A stretch of 14,928 bases of DNA from a bacterium (GTDB lineage: Bacteria; Atribacterota; JS1; SB-45; 34-128): contig JAHIPN010000106.1 in NCBI GenBank assembly GCA_018894595.1, forward strand, positions 1-14,928. The letters run 5' to 3'. Shown piece after piece: positions 1 through 7,665 of this stretch. The stretch's first letter is position 1, and every line of letters starts with the position of its first letter. The notes under the pieces are model-generated. The model made no database searches and was not told the origin of the DNA. It saw nothing but the letters and a program-made list of their open reading frames with translations. The position numbers were made by a program, and so were the translations under genes.

Positions 1-948
1 AGAAGCAATAAGTGGGTTTTTCGGAAAAGAGGAATGTTCTGTTTTTAAACTCTCAATGGTGAGTTGTTTTGGTAATTTTCCGGGATTCCATATCCAAAGC
101 CTATCATCATAAATTTTTATCTGTATCTCTGCAGTGCATAGATAATCTTTGTGGATTAATGCATTTATAACTGCCTCCCTTAGTGCTTCAAGAGGATAAT
201 CCCACACATCTTTACGTTCAATTCCCTTTATCTCAAATCTTACATTTAAATGTTTTTTAATAGCATCCAACAATGTGTCCAATTGCTTAAAAAGGTTTCC
301 GTCGGCGATAACGGTATCTAAAATTTCTGTTGGGCTCTTAAACCTTCCAGCTCTACCCTGGGCAGTAATAAAAAATGTTTGGGGTTTCTTCCCAAAAAGT
401 AAAATAAGTGCCCTGGTTAATTTTTCATCATTGGTAATTAATTCTAAATTCTTAAATATCGTTTTATAAGAAGCCTTTTTTATTTCCGGAAGTCTGTCAA
501 TGGCAAGCCCTCTAAAATATTCAAAAGTTTCAAAGTCTAAATCACCAAATGCTGCATCAACAGTTAAAGAATCCCATGTTTTACCTGTCTTTTCCAATAA
601 GAAATTTGTAAGTTCAATACCTTTGAGCTCTTGCGTTGTACTTCCCGACCTTATATATATTTTACCATCAAGAAATACAGGAAAATCTGAAGAGTTAACG
701 GTTATCTTTATTACTTCTTTGCCATCCTTTTTCTTTATTTTTACAGAAGGAGTGATTTGAAGTTTATTTCTTATCGTATTTGGAATGTCTTCCAAAAGTT
801 TCTTTATATTTGACAGAGTAACTGCTCTACCATTATCGTCTATACCTATATACATCACTCCACCTTCAGTATTAGCAAAACTAACAATGGTCTTCAGGTG
901 TTCATTGCGCCACTCTTTTTTAAATTCAGTATCTTGTTCTTCTCTCAC
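1..948 (-). CDS. AlbA_2 / ATPase-fold putative DNA-binding regulator, 3' end cut off by window
   Basis: An uninterrupted minus-strand frame of 316 codons runs from a GTG (946-948) to the window edge without a stop, so the protein is partial at its C-terminus. The start has GGAGG (956-960) 7 nt upstream. Residues 1-115 look like a Schlafen/AlbA_2 domain: an early E-F-K-x-E/W segment, then SFANTEGGVMYIGIDDNG (23-40), the family's signature. Residues 251-269 (YPLEALREAVINALIHKDY) and the following D-x-L-x-I-x-N-P-G-K-L-P stretch (281-294) match the HATPase_c_4 part of COG2865-type predicted transcriptional regulators. Members often carry a C-terminal winged helix, which would lie outside the window. 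The family is linked to transcription control and sometimes to defence islands; the role here is unknown. The next gene on this strand, further upstream, is a decayed locus, so no functional context is available. Confidence 0.85.
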   Translation of the reverse strand, partial: MREEQDTEFKKEWRNEHLKTIVSFANTEGGVMYIGIDDNGRAVTLSNIKKLLEDIPNTIRNKLQITPSVKIKKKDGKEVIKITVNSSDFPVFLDGKIYIRSGSTTQELKGIELTNFLLEKTGKTWDSLTVDAAFGDLDFETFEYFRGLAIDRLPEIKKASYKTIFKNLELITNDEKLTRALILLFGKKPQTFFITAQGRAGRFKSPTEILDTVIADGNLFKQLDTLLDAIKKHLNVRFEIKGIERKDVWDYPLEALREAVINALIHKDYLCTAEIQIKIYDDRLWIWNPGKLPKQLTIESLKTEHSSFPKNPLIAS

Positions 949-973
949 AATAAATCCTCCAATATCTCATTGA

Positions 974-1160
974 GTTTTTTAAATTAAAATAGGGATATCC
1001 TATTTTTTTATGATTTATCCTTCAATTTTACGAGGTCTTCCTTTAGGACGTCTATCTATAATAATACCTAAAGCCTCAATCATCCGGTTAAAAAAACTCC
1101 TCAAATCCCATAGTTTTCCGCTAAGAGTTACCGAATTATTGAGTTGGTACGCCTTACCCC
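974..1160. repeat. Diverged direct repeat, copy 1 (with coding remnant)
   Basis: This segment matches 1576-1770 in the same orientation with many substitutions and small indels. Shared blocks include the TTTTACGAGGTCTTCCTTTAGGA part and an AAATTATTGAG-like end. Read on the minus strand, copy 1 holds a 48-codon open frame (1015-1161) whose product ends in a basic tail, D-R-R-P-K-G-R-P-R-K. An inverted repeat, AAAATAGG-GATAT-CCTATTTT (986-1006), lies just past that stop and could act as a weak terminator. The open frame has no start signal of its own and looks like the C-terminal remnant of a lost gene. I do not recognise the family. Confidence 0.6.
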
Positions 1161-1568
1161 CCTATTCCTATTTCTATTGGAAAGAGTTACCTCTACTAAC
1201 TTTGTTATATTACAAGACCTGACCCCCTTTGTTTCTACCAATTCTTCCATTAACTCATAAGTTTTTTGTTTCATCTGAATCAAGTCTTGCCACAAATCAG
1301 GTGGTGTGAAATTAATTTGGTTTTGAATCAAAAAACCGAGCAATAAAGAGACCTCTTTATGGCTAAGTCTTTTTATAAGATTTAATTCTTGTATTTTTTC
1401 AGGATTAATATGAAAATCCTCAAAAATAATCATACAACGAATGTAAATATAGCCTTTTGAACTTATTAAACTCTTTAAATCTTTAATTACTATTTCAGTT
1501 TTTCTCACCACGATAATACTCCAGTAAATATTTGTAAATATGTGACAGGGGAAAGTTCTTTGCCGCAC
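1128..1568 (-). pseudogene. Decayed ORF of unknown family, probably broken gene between two repeats
   Basis: A 146-codon frame covers this interval, but only its middle looks protein-like: roughly E-I-V-I-K-D-L-K through T-Y-E-L-M-E-E-L, about residues 25-113. The region upstream of GTG codons near 1502-1507 looks like non-coding sequence, and a GGAG lies about 10 nt before them, so translation may originally have begun there. After about residue 113 the frame enters a GGGGTCAGGTCTTG-type motif (minus strand, 1213-1226) and then runs out of frame through repeat copy 1, where the likely C-terminal remnant is shifted by one base. I read this as an interrupted gene, either by insertion of a repeat element or by deletion. 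I do not recognise the family. It could be a short real gene, but the repeat-derived tail makes that unlikely. Confidence 0.4.
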
Positions 1569-1575
1569 TTTACTA

Positions 1576-1770
1576 ATTTTAATTAAAAACAGGGAGATAT
1601 CTTATTTTTTCTATGGTTTAGCTTTCCATTTTACGAGGTCTTCCTTTAGGATGTCTATCTATATATAGTAATACCTAAAGCCGCAACTAATCGGTTAAGA
1701 AATTCCTCAGGTTCTATAGGCTCTTCCGCTAAAAGTTACCAAATTATTGAGCTGGGACAACGCCCTGATA
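1576..1770. repeat. Diverged direct repeat, copy 2
   Basis: This is the partner of the repeat at 974-1160. On the minus strand it contains the same K-G-R-P-R-K coding trace, here broken by stops and a short AT insertion (about 1659-1666). An upstream segment could once have read E-P-I-E-P-E-E-F-L-N-R-L. The two copies flank the broken ORF at 1128-1568, as expected if two tandem paralogues have decayed. No intact reading frame remains in this copy. Confidence 0.6.
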
Positions 1771-1780
1771 AATTATTGTT

Positions 1781-2299
1781 CTAAAAATTGCTCATAAATC
1801 CAGCCCATATAGATAAACAGAAAATAAATATGGTGATAAATAAAATGACTCTGAAAATGCTTAGCCGGTCGTGTATTATGCTGATTCCACATCTCTCGTC
1901 CCAGCTGGTTATTCCGTTTCTCTTTAATTTTTTGTAAGCAAACATCATAGTGAAGAGCGCGATAAAGGGAATTCCCATCCCCATACCATTTAACCAGAGA
2001 AGGGATCCTCTTTTCATTCCTGTGGTATAGGAAATCTTTTTTCCGGATAGAGCGCGTATCTTTATTCCCAGTAAAAACTTCCCGGGAGTAGTGCCGAATG
2101 AGGAGAGCATCATCGGCTCGAAGAATATCAGGTAAAATAGTAAGAGTAGTATACCACCGATAAAATTGTCCATTCGGGTTATTGTGTAATTGAGCCCAGG
2201 GGAAAATAGAGCAATTATAAATATATAGATGGGCATTATAAAGGTGATATCAAATATTCTTGCCCAGTATCTTCTCCAGGGATAAATTTGTGCTTGCAT
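1781..2299 (-). CDS. RDD family membrane protein
   Basis: The product has 172 residues with four likely membrane segments (about 19-33, 47-62, 100-121, 148-168). The RDD-family signature is visible: R-R-Y-W-A-R-I-F-D near the N-terminus (9-17) and the conserved G-T-T-P-G-K-F-L-L-G-I-K (69-80) after the second membrane segment. RDD proteins are small inner-membrane proteins, some implicated in ion or solute transport; the substrate here cannot be read from sequence. The ATG at 2299 is supported by an excellent Shine-Dalgarno GGAGGAGG (2308-2315) with an 8-nt spacer. The gene lies downstream of the WYL regulator on the same strand, but a 140-bp gap with a hairpin element separates them, so co-transcription is uncertain. 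Confidence 0.85.
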   Translation of the reverse strand: MQAQIYPWRRYWARIFDITFIMPIYIFIIALFSPGLNYTITRMDNFIGGILLLLFYLIFFEPMMLSSFGTTPGKFLLGIKIRALSGKKISYTTGMKRGSLLWLNGMGMGIPFIALFTMMFAYKKLKRNGITSWDERCGISIIHDRLSIFRVILFITIFIFCLSIWAGFMSNF

Positions 2300-2339
2300 A
2301 ATAAAATCCTCCTCCGGATAAATTAGTCGTTAGTATCAC

Positions 2340-2409
2340 AAGGGGGACACACTTTACTTTTCACCATGCATTAAATGCGGGAATATAAAAGAAGAATGTC
2401 CCCCTTTTT
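2340..2409. repeat. GGGGGACA palindromic element
   Basis: Inverted arms AAGGGGGACA (2340-2349) and TGTCCCCCTT (2397-2406) enclose about 47 bp, with a small inner palindrome GCATT-A-AATGC. The right arm runs into a T-tract on the plus strand. It lies between the WYL gene and the RDD gene. The arms resemble the GGGGAC-type element at 13290-13359, which suggests a dispersed REP-like or miniature element. As a terminator it would work on the plus strand, where there is no gene to terminate. Confidence 0.5.
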
Positions 2410-2439
2410 TTCTAAATACAATATGTTAACAGTAAATTA

Positions 2440-3405
2440 TTATTTTTGGTTATATCTTTTTTTCATTCCTGCAACCTCTTCTTCTATCTCCCGGCGAAGG
2501 CTTTTGGGGGCAAGGACTTCGGCATAGCTGCCCATCCCCAGAATCCATTTTTTAACTTCGGTTATACCACTTACTTCGGCAGAGAAGATGATAGAGCCAT
2601 CGGATTGTTTTCTTATTTTCTGAGTAGGATGCCTTAGCTCTTCTTTGGCCCAGCGGGAGACAGGAGGAAATATTTTTACTCTAATCTTCTGGTCTTCTCC
2701 TCTTACTACCTGCCAGCTTTTACCCATATAATCAGAAAGTGAAAATTTGGAAGAGACGGTAAAGGTGTCTTCGGTAAGATGAAGCTCTTTAATTCGGTCT
2801 ATTCTGAATATCTTGGTCTTTTTGCGCCAATGGCAGTAGGCGATAAGATACCAGGCACCCTGGCGGAACATCAAGTGGCAGGGGTTTACGGTACGGGTAG
2901 TTATTTCATCCCGACTGATGGTGTAGTATTTAAGGTGAACTTGTTTTTTGTTGAGGATGGCTTCATTTAACAGAGAGAAGGTTTCGCTGTAGTCTTCATA
3001 GTCTTTTAGTTTCTGGATGTTAAAAGAAATAGAATCTTTTACTTCACGGATGTATTTTTTGTTGTCTTTCTCCAGGAGGTTTTCGATTTTAAGCAGAGCC
3101 AGGTGCGTATTTTTCTGGTAGGGAAATCCTTTCTGCTGAAGGAGAAAGTTTCCAGCCAGAAATAAGGAAGCAGCCTCTTCACCGGTAAATCTTAAGGGGG
3201 GAAGGAAGTAGTGTTCATCAATATAGTAGCCGCCGTGAGGTCCGGTGGAGGAGTGTACCGGTAAACCGGCAAGGGCCAAGGTATTAAAGTCCCGATAGAC
3301 GGTACGGCAAGAGATATTAAGTATCCGGGCTAAGCTTTCTACCGGGATACCGGGTTGAGCCTTTAATATAATAATAGTGTTCATCAATCTTTCGATTTTG
3401 TTCAT
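2440..3405 (-). CDS. WYL-domain (YafY-like) transcriptional regulator
   Basis: The product has 321 residues, the usual length for the family. Residues 1-62 form a helix-turn-helix of the HTH_11/DeoR type (V-E-S-L-A-R-I-L-N-I-S-C-R-T-V-Y-R-D-F, 22-40), followed by the G-P-H-G-G-Y wing. The WYL domain spans about 140-215, with the name-giving tripeptide at 185-187 in G-A-W-Y-L-I-A-Y and F-R-I-D-R-I at 200-205. The C-terminal third fits the WCX extension. WYL proteins are ligand- or nucleic-acid-responsive regulators; some control DNA-damage or defence genes, others metabolism. The ATG at 3405 has ACCTCC in complement (3414-3419), that is a GGAGG site, about 9 nt upstream. A promoter with a candidate operator lies directly upstream, which suggests autoregulation. 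The regulated targets are unknown. Confidence 0.9.
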   Translation of the reverse strand: MNKIERLMNTIIILKAQPGIPVESLARILNISCRTVYRDFNTLALAGLPVHSSTGPHGGYYIDEHYFLPPLRFTGEEAASLFLAGNFLLQQKGFPYQKNTHLALLKIENLLEKDNKKYIREVKDSISFNIQKLKDYEDYSETFSLLNEAILNKKQVHLKYYTISRDEITTRTVNPCHLMFRQGAWYLIAYCHWRKKTKIFRIDRIKELHLTEDTFTVSSKFSLSDYMGKSWQVVRGEDQKIRVKIFPPVSRWAKEELRHPTQKIRKQSDGSIIFSAEVSGITEVKKWILGMGSYAEVLAPKSLRREIEEEVAGMKKRYNQK

Positions 3406-3446
3406 CTTTTTTTACCTCCGATTAAAGAAATAGATAAGTTTTTATA

Positions 3447-3477
3447 ATTATACCATATTGTTATGACTACCGTATGG
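3447..3477 (-). promoter_or_regulatory. Promoter and candidate operator of the WYL regulator
   Basis: On the minus strand TGG-TATAAT (-10 at 3447-3452) is an extended -10 element, and no good -35 stands at normal spacing. An inverted repeat CCATA-N15-TATGG (3453-3477) covers the -35/spacer region immediately upstream. That would suit binding by the adjacent regulator, but this is inference. Confidence 0.4.
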
Positions 3478-3540
3478 CAAGAATTGGAAAATTAGTTGGA
3501 AAAAATGAAAAAAAGAGGACCGCCCACTGGTAGGTTTATA

Positions 3541-3575
3541 TAATAAAAGACTCGCCTTGCTTTAAGCAAGGCGAG
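3541..3575 (-). terminator. Intrinsic terminator of the small RNA
   Basis: A perfect 10-bp GC-rich stem (3551-3560 with 3566-3575) and a 5-nt loop are followed on the minus strand by TCTTTTATTA. It could also stop read-through from serS/tRNA-Ser into the WYL gene. Confidence 0.5.
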
Positions 3576-3632
3576 TTTAGGAGGTATTAGAATGAAAAAG
3601 CTATCTGTTTTGTTGCTTAATAGCTTTTAAAC
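3541..3632 (-). ncRNA. Candidate small RNA with exposed anti-Shine-Dalgarno segment
   Basis: A consensus promoter (TTGACA-N16-TATAAT, minus strand, 3666-3639) predicts a start at about 3632 with a G. The transcript would contain: hairpin 1, AAAAGCTAT/ATAGCTTTT (3596-3604 with 3620-3628, loop 15 nt); an unpaired linker (3576-3595) containing ACCTCCT, complementary to ribosome-binding sites; then a 10-bp hairpin CTCGCCTTGC-TTAAA-GCAAGGCGAG (3551-3575) followed by TCTTTTATT, a plausible intrinsic terminator. Total length is about 90 nt. C-rich single-stranded segments are typical of sRNAs that block translation starts. The opposite strand shows a good Shine-Dalgarno and a 12-residue ORF (3592-3630), but no convincing promoter. 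I do not know an RNA family that matches. Confidence 0.45.
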
Positions 3633-3638
3633 AAAAAA

Positions 3639-3666
3639 ATTATATCACATTATAAATTAATGTCAA
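3639..3666 (-). promoter_or_regulatory. Consensus promoter of the candidate small RNA
   Basis: TTGACA (3661-3666) and TATAAT (3639-3644) on the minus strand are both perfect sigma70-type hexamers with a 16-bp spacer. The promoter lies downstream of tRNA-Ser and more than 230 bp before the WYL start, with a terminator-like hairpin in between. Its natural product is therefore a short RNA. Confidence 0.55.
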
Positions 3667-3722
3667 ATTTTTTTTATAATTTTTATAGCACTGTATGTCG
3701 TGCTATTACGGTGATTAAAATC

Positions 3723-3810
<88 letters not shown>

Positions 3811-3836
3811 GCTATTTATTTATTTTTTACTTATAG

Positions 3837-3866
3837 AGAATAACATCTCACTACCTAATTGGTCAA
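3837..3866 (-). promoter_or_regulatory. Likely separate promoter for tRNA-Ser
   Basis: Between serS and the tRNA the minus strand has TTGACC (3861-3866), an 18-bp spacer and TG-T-TATTCT (an extended -10, hexamer 3837-3842). This predicts a start about 20 nt before the mature tRNA. It may supplement read-through from serS. Confidence 0.4.
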
Positions 3867-3873
3867 GTAAAAT

Positions 3874-5215
<1,342 letters not shown>

Positions 5216-5216
5216 T

Positions 5217-5235
5217 GACAGGCGAGACGCCTGTC
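5217..5235. repeat. Short perfect hairpin between heptad arrays
   Basis: GACAGGCG-AGA-CGCCTGTC is a perfect 8-bp stem with a 3-nt loop, placed exactly between arrays A and B. No T-tract follows on either strand, so it is not a clear terminator. It could be an mRNA processing or stability element in the rtcB-serS spacer. Confidence 0.55.
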
Positions 5236-5237
5236 CT

Positions 5238-5272
5238 ACTAACGACTAACGACTATTCACTAACGACTAATT
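5238..5272. repeat. Heptad array B (ACTAACG type)
   Basis: Five 7-bp units: ACTAACG three times, plus ACTATTC and ACTAATT as variants. The last unit reaches the rtcB stop codon. The end of this array plus adjacent bases (5259-5277) is identical, in inverted orientation, to 2316-2334 upstream of the RDD gene (19 bp, GGATAAATTAGTCGTTAGT on the minus strand here). Confidence 0.65.
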
Positions 5273-6729
5273 TATCCCTTTATAACTCCTAATGGCCGCA
5301 TCCGCACTACTTTTCTGGATATACCGGTCTGATGCATTACTTCAACTACTTCACTCACATCTTTATAAGCCTCGGACATCTCTTCGGCCAGGGTTCCCCG
5401 GCTTTCTGCTTTTACAATTATTCCCTTCTCTCTTAATTCTTGTTGAATATCCCTCCCCCTGGCCTGTTTCTTGGCTGAGGTTCTACTCATTACTCTTCCT
5501 GCTCCGTGGCAGGTTGAACCAAAAGTCTCTTCCATCGCCTTTTCAGTTCCCACCAGGCAATAAGAACAACGTCCCATATCTCCCGGAATTAAAACCGGCT
5601 GCCCTATCTTGTTGTATTTCTCCGGAATATCGGGGTGAAATGGGGGGAATGCCCGGGTAGCTCCTTTTCTATGGACACATAATTTTACTTTCTTCCCTTC
5701 CAGGTTATGTTCTTCTATTTTAGCAATATTATGGGCTACATCATAAATTAGTTTTAATCCTAATTCTTCCGGAGTGCTTCGAAAAACCTTAGCAAACACT
5801 TCCCGTGTCCAGTGCATTATACACTGGCGATTCGCCCAGGCATAATTTGCCGCACAGGCCATAGCGGCATAATAATTTTTCCCTTCCGGTGAAGACAGAG
5901 GGGCACAGGCCAATTGCCGGTCGGGAAGTTGTATCCCATATCTGCTTACCGCTTTCTGCATGGTTACTAAGTAGTCGGTACATACCTGATGCCCTAACCC
6001 TCGTGAACCACAATGAATCATTACCGTAATTTGACCTTCTTCTAATCCCAGTTCCCGGGCAACTTCAGGGTCATAAACCTTATCAATTACTTGAATTTCT
6101 AAAAAATGATTTCCTGAGCCAAGGGTGCCTAATTGAGGCTTTCCTCTTTCCATAGCATGTTTACTGACCAGATCAGGGTTTGCATCTTTCATACACCCTT
6201 CTTCTTCGGTAAATAAGATGTCTTCTTCCCAACCAAAACCTCTCTCTACGGCCCATTTAGAACCTCTTCTTAAGACATCTCTTATTTCATTATAACTTAT
6301 TTTTATCTTCCCTTTCGAACCTACACCTGAAGGAATAGCCCTAAATAATTCATTAACCAAGAGCTCAACTTTCGGTTTTACTTCTTTTAAATTTAAATTA
6401 GTTCTTATTAATCTCACCCCACAATTTAAATCAAAACCCACTCCTCCAGGTGAGATAACTCCATCATCCAAGGTAGTAGCCGCTACTCCCCCCACACAGA
6501 AACCATACCCCCAGTGGATATCAGGCATAGCTAACGAACGGCCTACAATACCAGGCAAAAAGGCAACATTGGCCACCTGTTCCATAGCCTGGTCCTGGCG
6601 TATTTTTTCTAATAAATTCGAAGAGGCATAAATCAGGCCGGGAACTCTCATCCCGGAGTTATAGGTCTTAGGAATCTCCCAACGATAATCATCTATTTTA
6701 TTTAAAGGTCCATCCCATAATTGTTTCAT
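5272..6729 (-). CDS. rtcB: RtcB RNA ligase (3'-phosphate/5'-OH, GTP-dependent)
   Basis: RtcB joins RNA ends bearing a 2',3'-cyclic or 3'-phosphate to a 5'-OH, using GTP and Mn2+; it acts in RNA repair or tRNA splicing. With the start chosen here the protein has 485 residues and no intein. Expected metal and catalytic positions are present: G-F-D-L-N-C (D100, C103), G-S-G-N-H-F (H208), H-C-G-S-R-G-L-G-H (H239), D-V-A-H-N (H333) and C-H-G-A-G-R (H408, the residue that carries GMP). The C-terminus P-L-G-V-I-K-G is also typical. I prefer the ATG at 6729 because GAGGTG lies 6 nt upstream; a GTG at 6738 overlaps that Shine-Dalgarno and adds only three residues. Archease ends 45 bp upstream on the same strand, giving the known archease-rtcB pairing. 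Confidence 0.96.
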   Translation of the reverse strand: MKQLWDGPLNKIDDYRWEIPKTYNSGMRVPGLIYASSNLLEKIRQDQAMEQVANVAFLPGIVGRSLAMPDIHWGYGFCVGGVAATTLDDGVISPGGVGFDLNCGVRLIRTNLNLKEVKPKVELLVNELFRAIPSGVGSKGKIKISYNEIRDVLRRGSKWAVERGFGWEEDILFTEEEGCMKDANPDLVSKHAMERGKPQLGTLGSGNHFLEIQVIDKVYDPEVARELGLEEGQITVMIHCGSRGLGHQVCTDYLVTMQKAVSRYGIQLPDRQLACAPLSSPEGKNYYAAMACAANYAWANRQCIMHWTREVFAKVFRSTPEELGLKLIYDVAHNIAKIEEHNLEGKKVKLCVHRKGATRAFPPFHPDIPEKYNKIGQPVLIPGDMGRCSYCLVGTEKAMEETFGSTCHGAGRVMSRTSAKKQARGRDIQQELREKGIIVKAESRGTLAEEMSEAYKDVSEVVEVMHQTGISRKVVRMRPLGVIKG

Positions 6730-6774
6730 TTTAATCACCTCATATCTGTGTAATTTTTTTTGTAATCTGAGTAA

Positions 6775-7200
6775 TCATACGTCAAAAATTACCTGGGCCC
6801 TCCAGAGTCCGCTTTCCTCATCTTTTTTAATTTCTAAACGATGGTAAGTTACGGCTTTTATCTCTTTTTCTATTTTAACGGAAGGAGGGTTGATTTTCAT
6901 CCCCTCAACTTCTGCCTCAATCTGAAAATCGGATAATTCCTTTATATGAAATTTATTAAGAATTACCAATCTGGTTTCACCGATATATAAAAGTTCATTA
7001 AGCCAGGCGAAGAGTAAGCCTTCCAGATTGTCAGCTTCCAGCTTTATTTTATCATAAAAGTTTTCTTTAAGGTTTTTAGTTTCTCCGGCGATAATTTCAA
7101 ACATCCCTTTGGCAGCATTGATAAAAACTTCCCTTTTGGTTTTACCATATGCCGCTATTCCGATATCAGCAGTATGTTCTAATATTTCAAATTCTTTCAT
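6775..7200 (-). CDS. Archease (RtcB activator)
   Basis: The 141-residue product begins F-E-I-L-E-H-T-A-D-I-G-I, the classic archease N-terminus with acidic D12, and ends V-I-F-D-V with the near-terminal D140. As I recall the family, these acidic residues bind a metal ion. Archease speeds RtcB guanylylation, allows multiple turnover and broadens nucleotide use, which fits its place immediately before rtcB. The Shine-Dalgarno (AAAGGT, about 11 nt before the ATG) is weak. The start lies about 60 nt downstream of the T-box terminator, making this the first gene under that control element. Confidence 0.94.
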   Translation of the reverse strand: MKEFEILEHTADIGIAAYGKTKREVFINAAKGMFEIIAGETKNLKENFYDKIKLEADNLEGLLFAWLNELLYIGETRLVILNKFHIKELSDFQIEAEVEGMKINPPSVKIEKEIKAVTYHRLEIKKDEESGLWRAQVIFDV

Positions 7201-7261
7201 AGATAATTGTACCTTTTTTAAAAATTCAATAACCTTAATCGTAGGCTATACTTTAAATTCT

Positions 7262-7315
7262 TAAAACAAAAAACTCTCGTCAGCTAGTAACATATACTAC
7301 TAGGGACGAGAGTTT
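7262..7315 (-). terminator. T-box regulated intrinsic terminator
   Basis: On the minus strand ACTCTCGTC (7315-7305 side) pairs with GACGAGAGT (7281-7273 side), extended by CTAGTA/TACTAG, and is followed by TTTTTTGTTTT. Its 5' arm contains the GTCCC that the antiterminator also needs, so the two folds exclude each other. Confidence 0.9.
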
Positions 7316-7535
7316 GCTCACGTGGTGCCACCCTGATTCAATAGGAAAATACCCTATCCTTCATTGGCTGATTGTTTAACACATCTTAAGATGTGTTTCC
7401 GGATATTTTGATTTCACCGGAAATATTAAAAAGGGTGGAATTCGATAAAGCCAATACTGATTTTCACCAACCATCAGCTCTCTGGGAATGACCCTTACCT
7501 ACTAACCCCTAAACATTTAACTATATATTTTTTGT
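7262..7535 (-). promoter_or_regulatory. T-box leader (tRNA-sensing), probably serine-specific
   Basis: The minus-strand leader contains the universal T-box AGGGTGGCACCACG (7334-7321) and, downstream, CTCGTCCCTA, which can either complete the antiterminator or enter the terminator stem. Stem I shows the AGAGAG bulge, a CTGAT/ATCAG distal stem with the GGTTGGTG loop, and a lower stem AAGGGT/ACCCTT. The specifier region reads GAATTCCACC: Ser TCC (7439-7437, followed by the usual A) or Phe TTC (7440-7438, preceded by the usual GAA). The acceptor-pairing bulge is UGGC (7330-7327), whose variable C pairs with discriminator G. tRNA-Ser has G there and tRNA-Phe normally A, so serine is favoured; serS downstream agrees. 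Further hairpins (TTTCCGG/CCGGAAA, ACACATC/GATGTGT, ATAGG/CCTAT) fit stems II-III. Confidence 0.93.
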
Positions 7536-7542
7536 TGTTTTA

Positions 7543-7572
7543 ATTATAAATTTTAATCTCCCCTCTTGTCAA
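7543..7572 (-). promoter_or_regulatory. Promoter of the T-box / archease-rtcB-serS unit
   Basis: TTGACA (7567-7572) and TATAAT (7543-7548) on the minus strand are both perfect, with an 18-bp spacer, and predict a start near 7535. The promoter is divergent from, and 26 bp away from, the MMPL operon promoter. Confidence 0.8.
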
Positions 7573-7598
7573 GCTTTTATTCATATCTGTCATTCTTC

Positions 7599-7628
7599 TT
7601 GACTTTCGACTGACCAGTCAGTTATAAT
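7599..7628 (+). promoter_or_regulatory. MMPL operon promoter with palindromic TetR-type operator
   Basis: TTGACT (7599-7604), an 18-bp spacer and TATAAT (7623-7628) form a strong promoter. Inside the spacer lies ACTGAC-CA-GTCAGT (7609-7622), a perfect inverted repeat with 6-bp arms, the typical size and style of a TetR-family operator. Binding there would block RNA polymerase. The last gene of the operon encodes a TetR-family protein (12695-13282), the obvious candidate repressor, giving a substrate-induced feedback loop. Confidence 0.75.
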
Positions 7629-7665
7629 TAAAACGATTAATAATTTCGAGAGGAGCAAGAAGTAG

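Noticed and set aside
275..973. Three plus-strand ORFs of 62-86 codons
   Set aside because: They lie antisense to the continuous AlbA_2/ATPase reading frame, which has recognisable motifs and a good start site; they show no family features.
3592..3630. Plus-strand 12-residue ORF (MKKLSVLLLNSF) with AGGAGG 7 nt upstream
   Set aside because: The start signal is good, but there is no -35 for the only plus-strand -10. Minus-strand promoter, hairpins and terminator explain the same bases better. Kept as an alternative reading.
3685..3706. Hairpin ATAGCAC-N8-GTGCTAT between tRNA-Ser and the small RNA promoter
   Set aside because: No T-tract follows on either strand, so I do not call it a terminator; it may be a tRNA 3' processing context.
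5789..6013. Minus-strand 74-codon ORF within rtcB
   Set aside because: It overlaps the conserved RtcB frame in another register and has no independent support.
6730..6738. GTG start for rtcB at 6738
   Set aside because: It overlaps the GAGGTG ribosome-binding site that serves the ATG at 6729.
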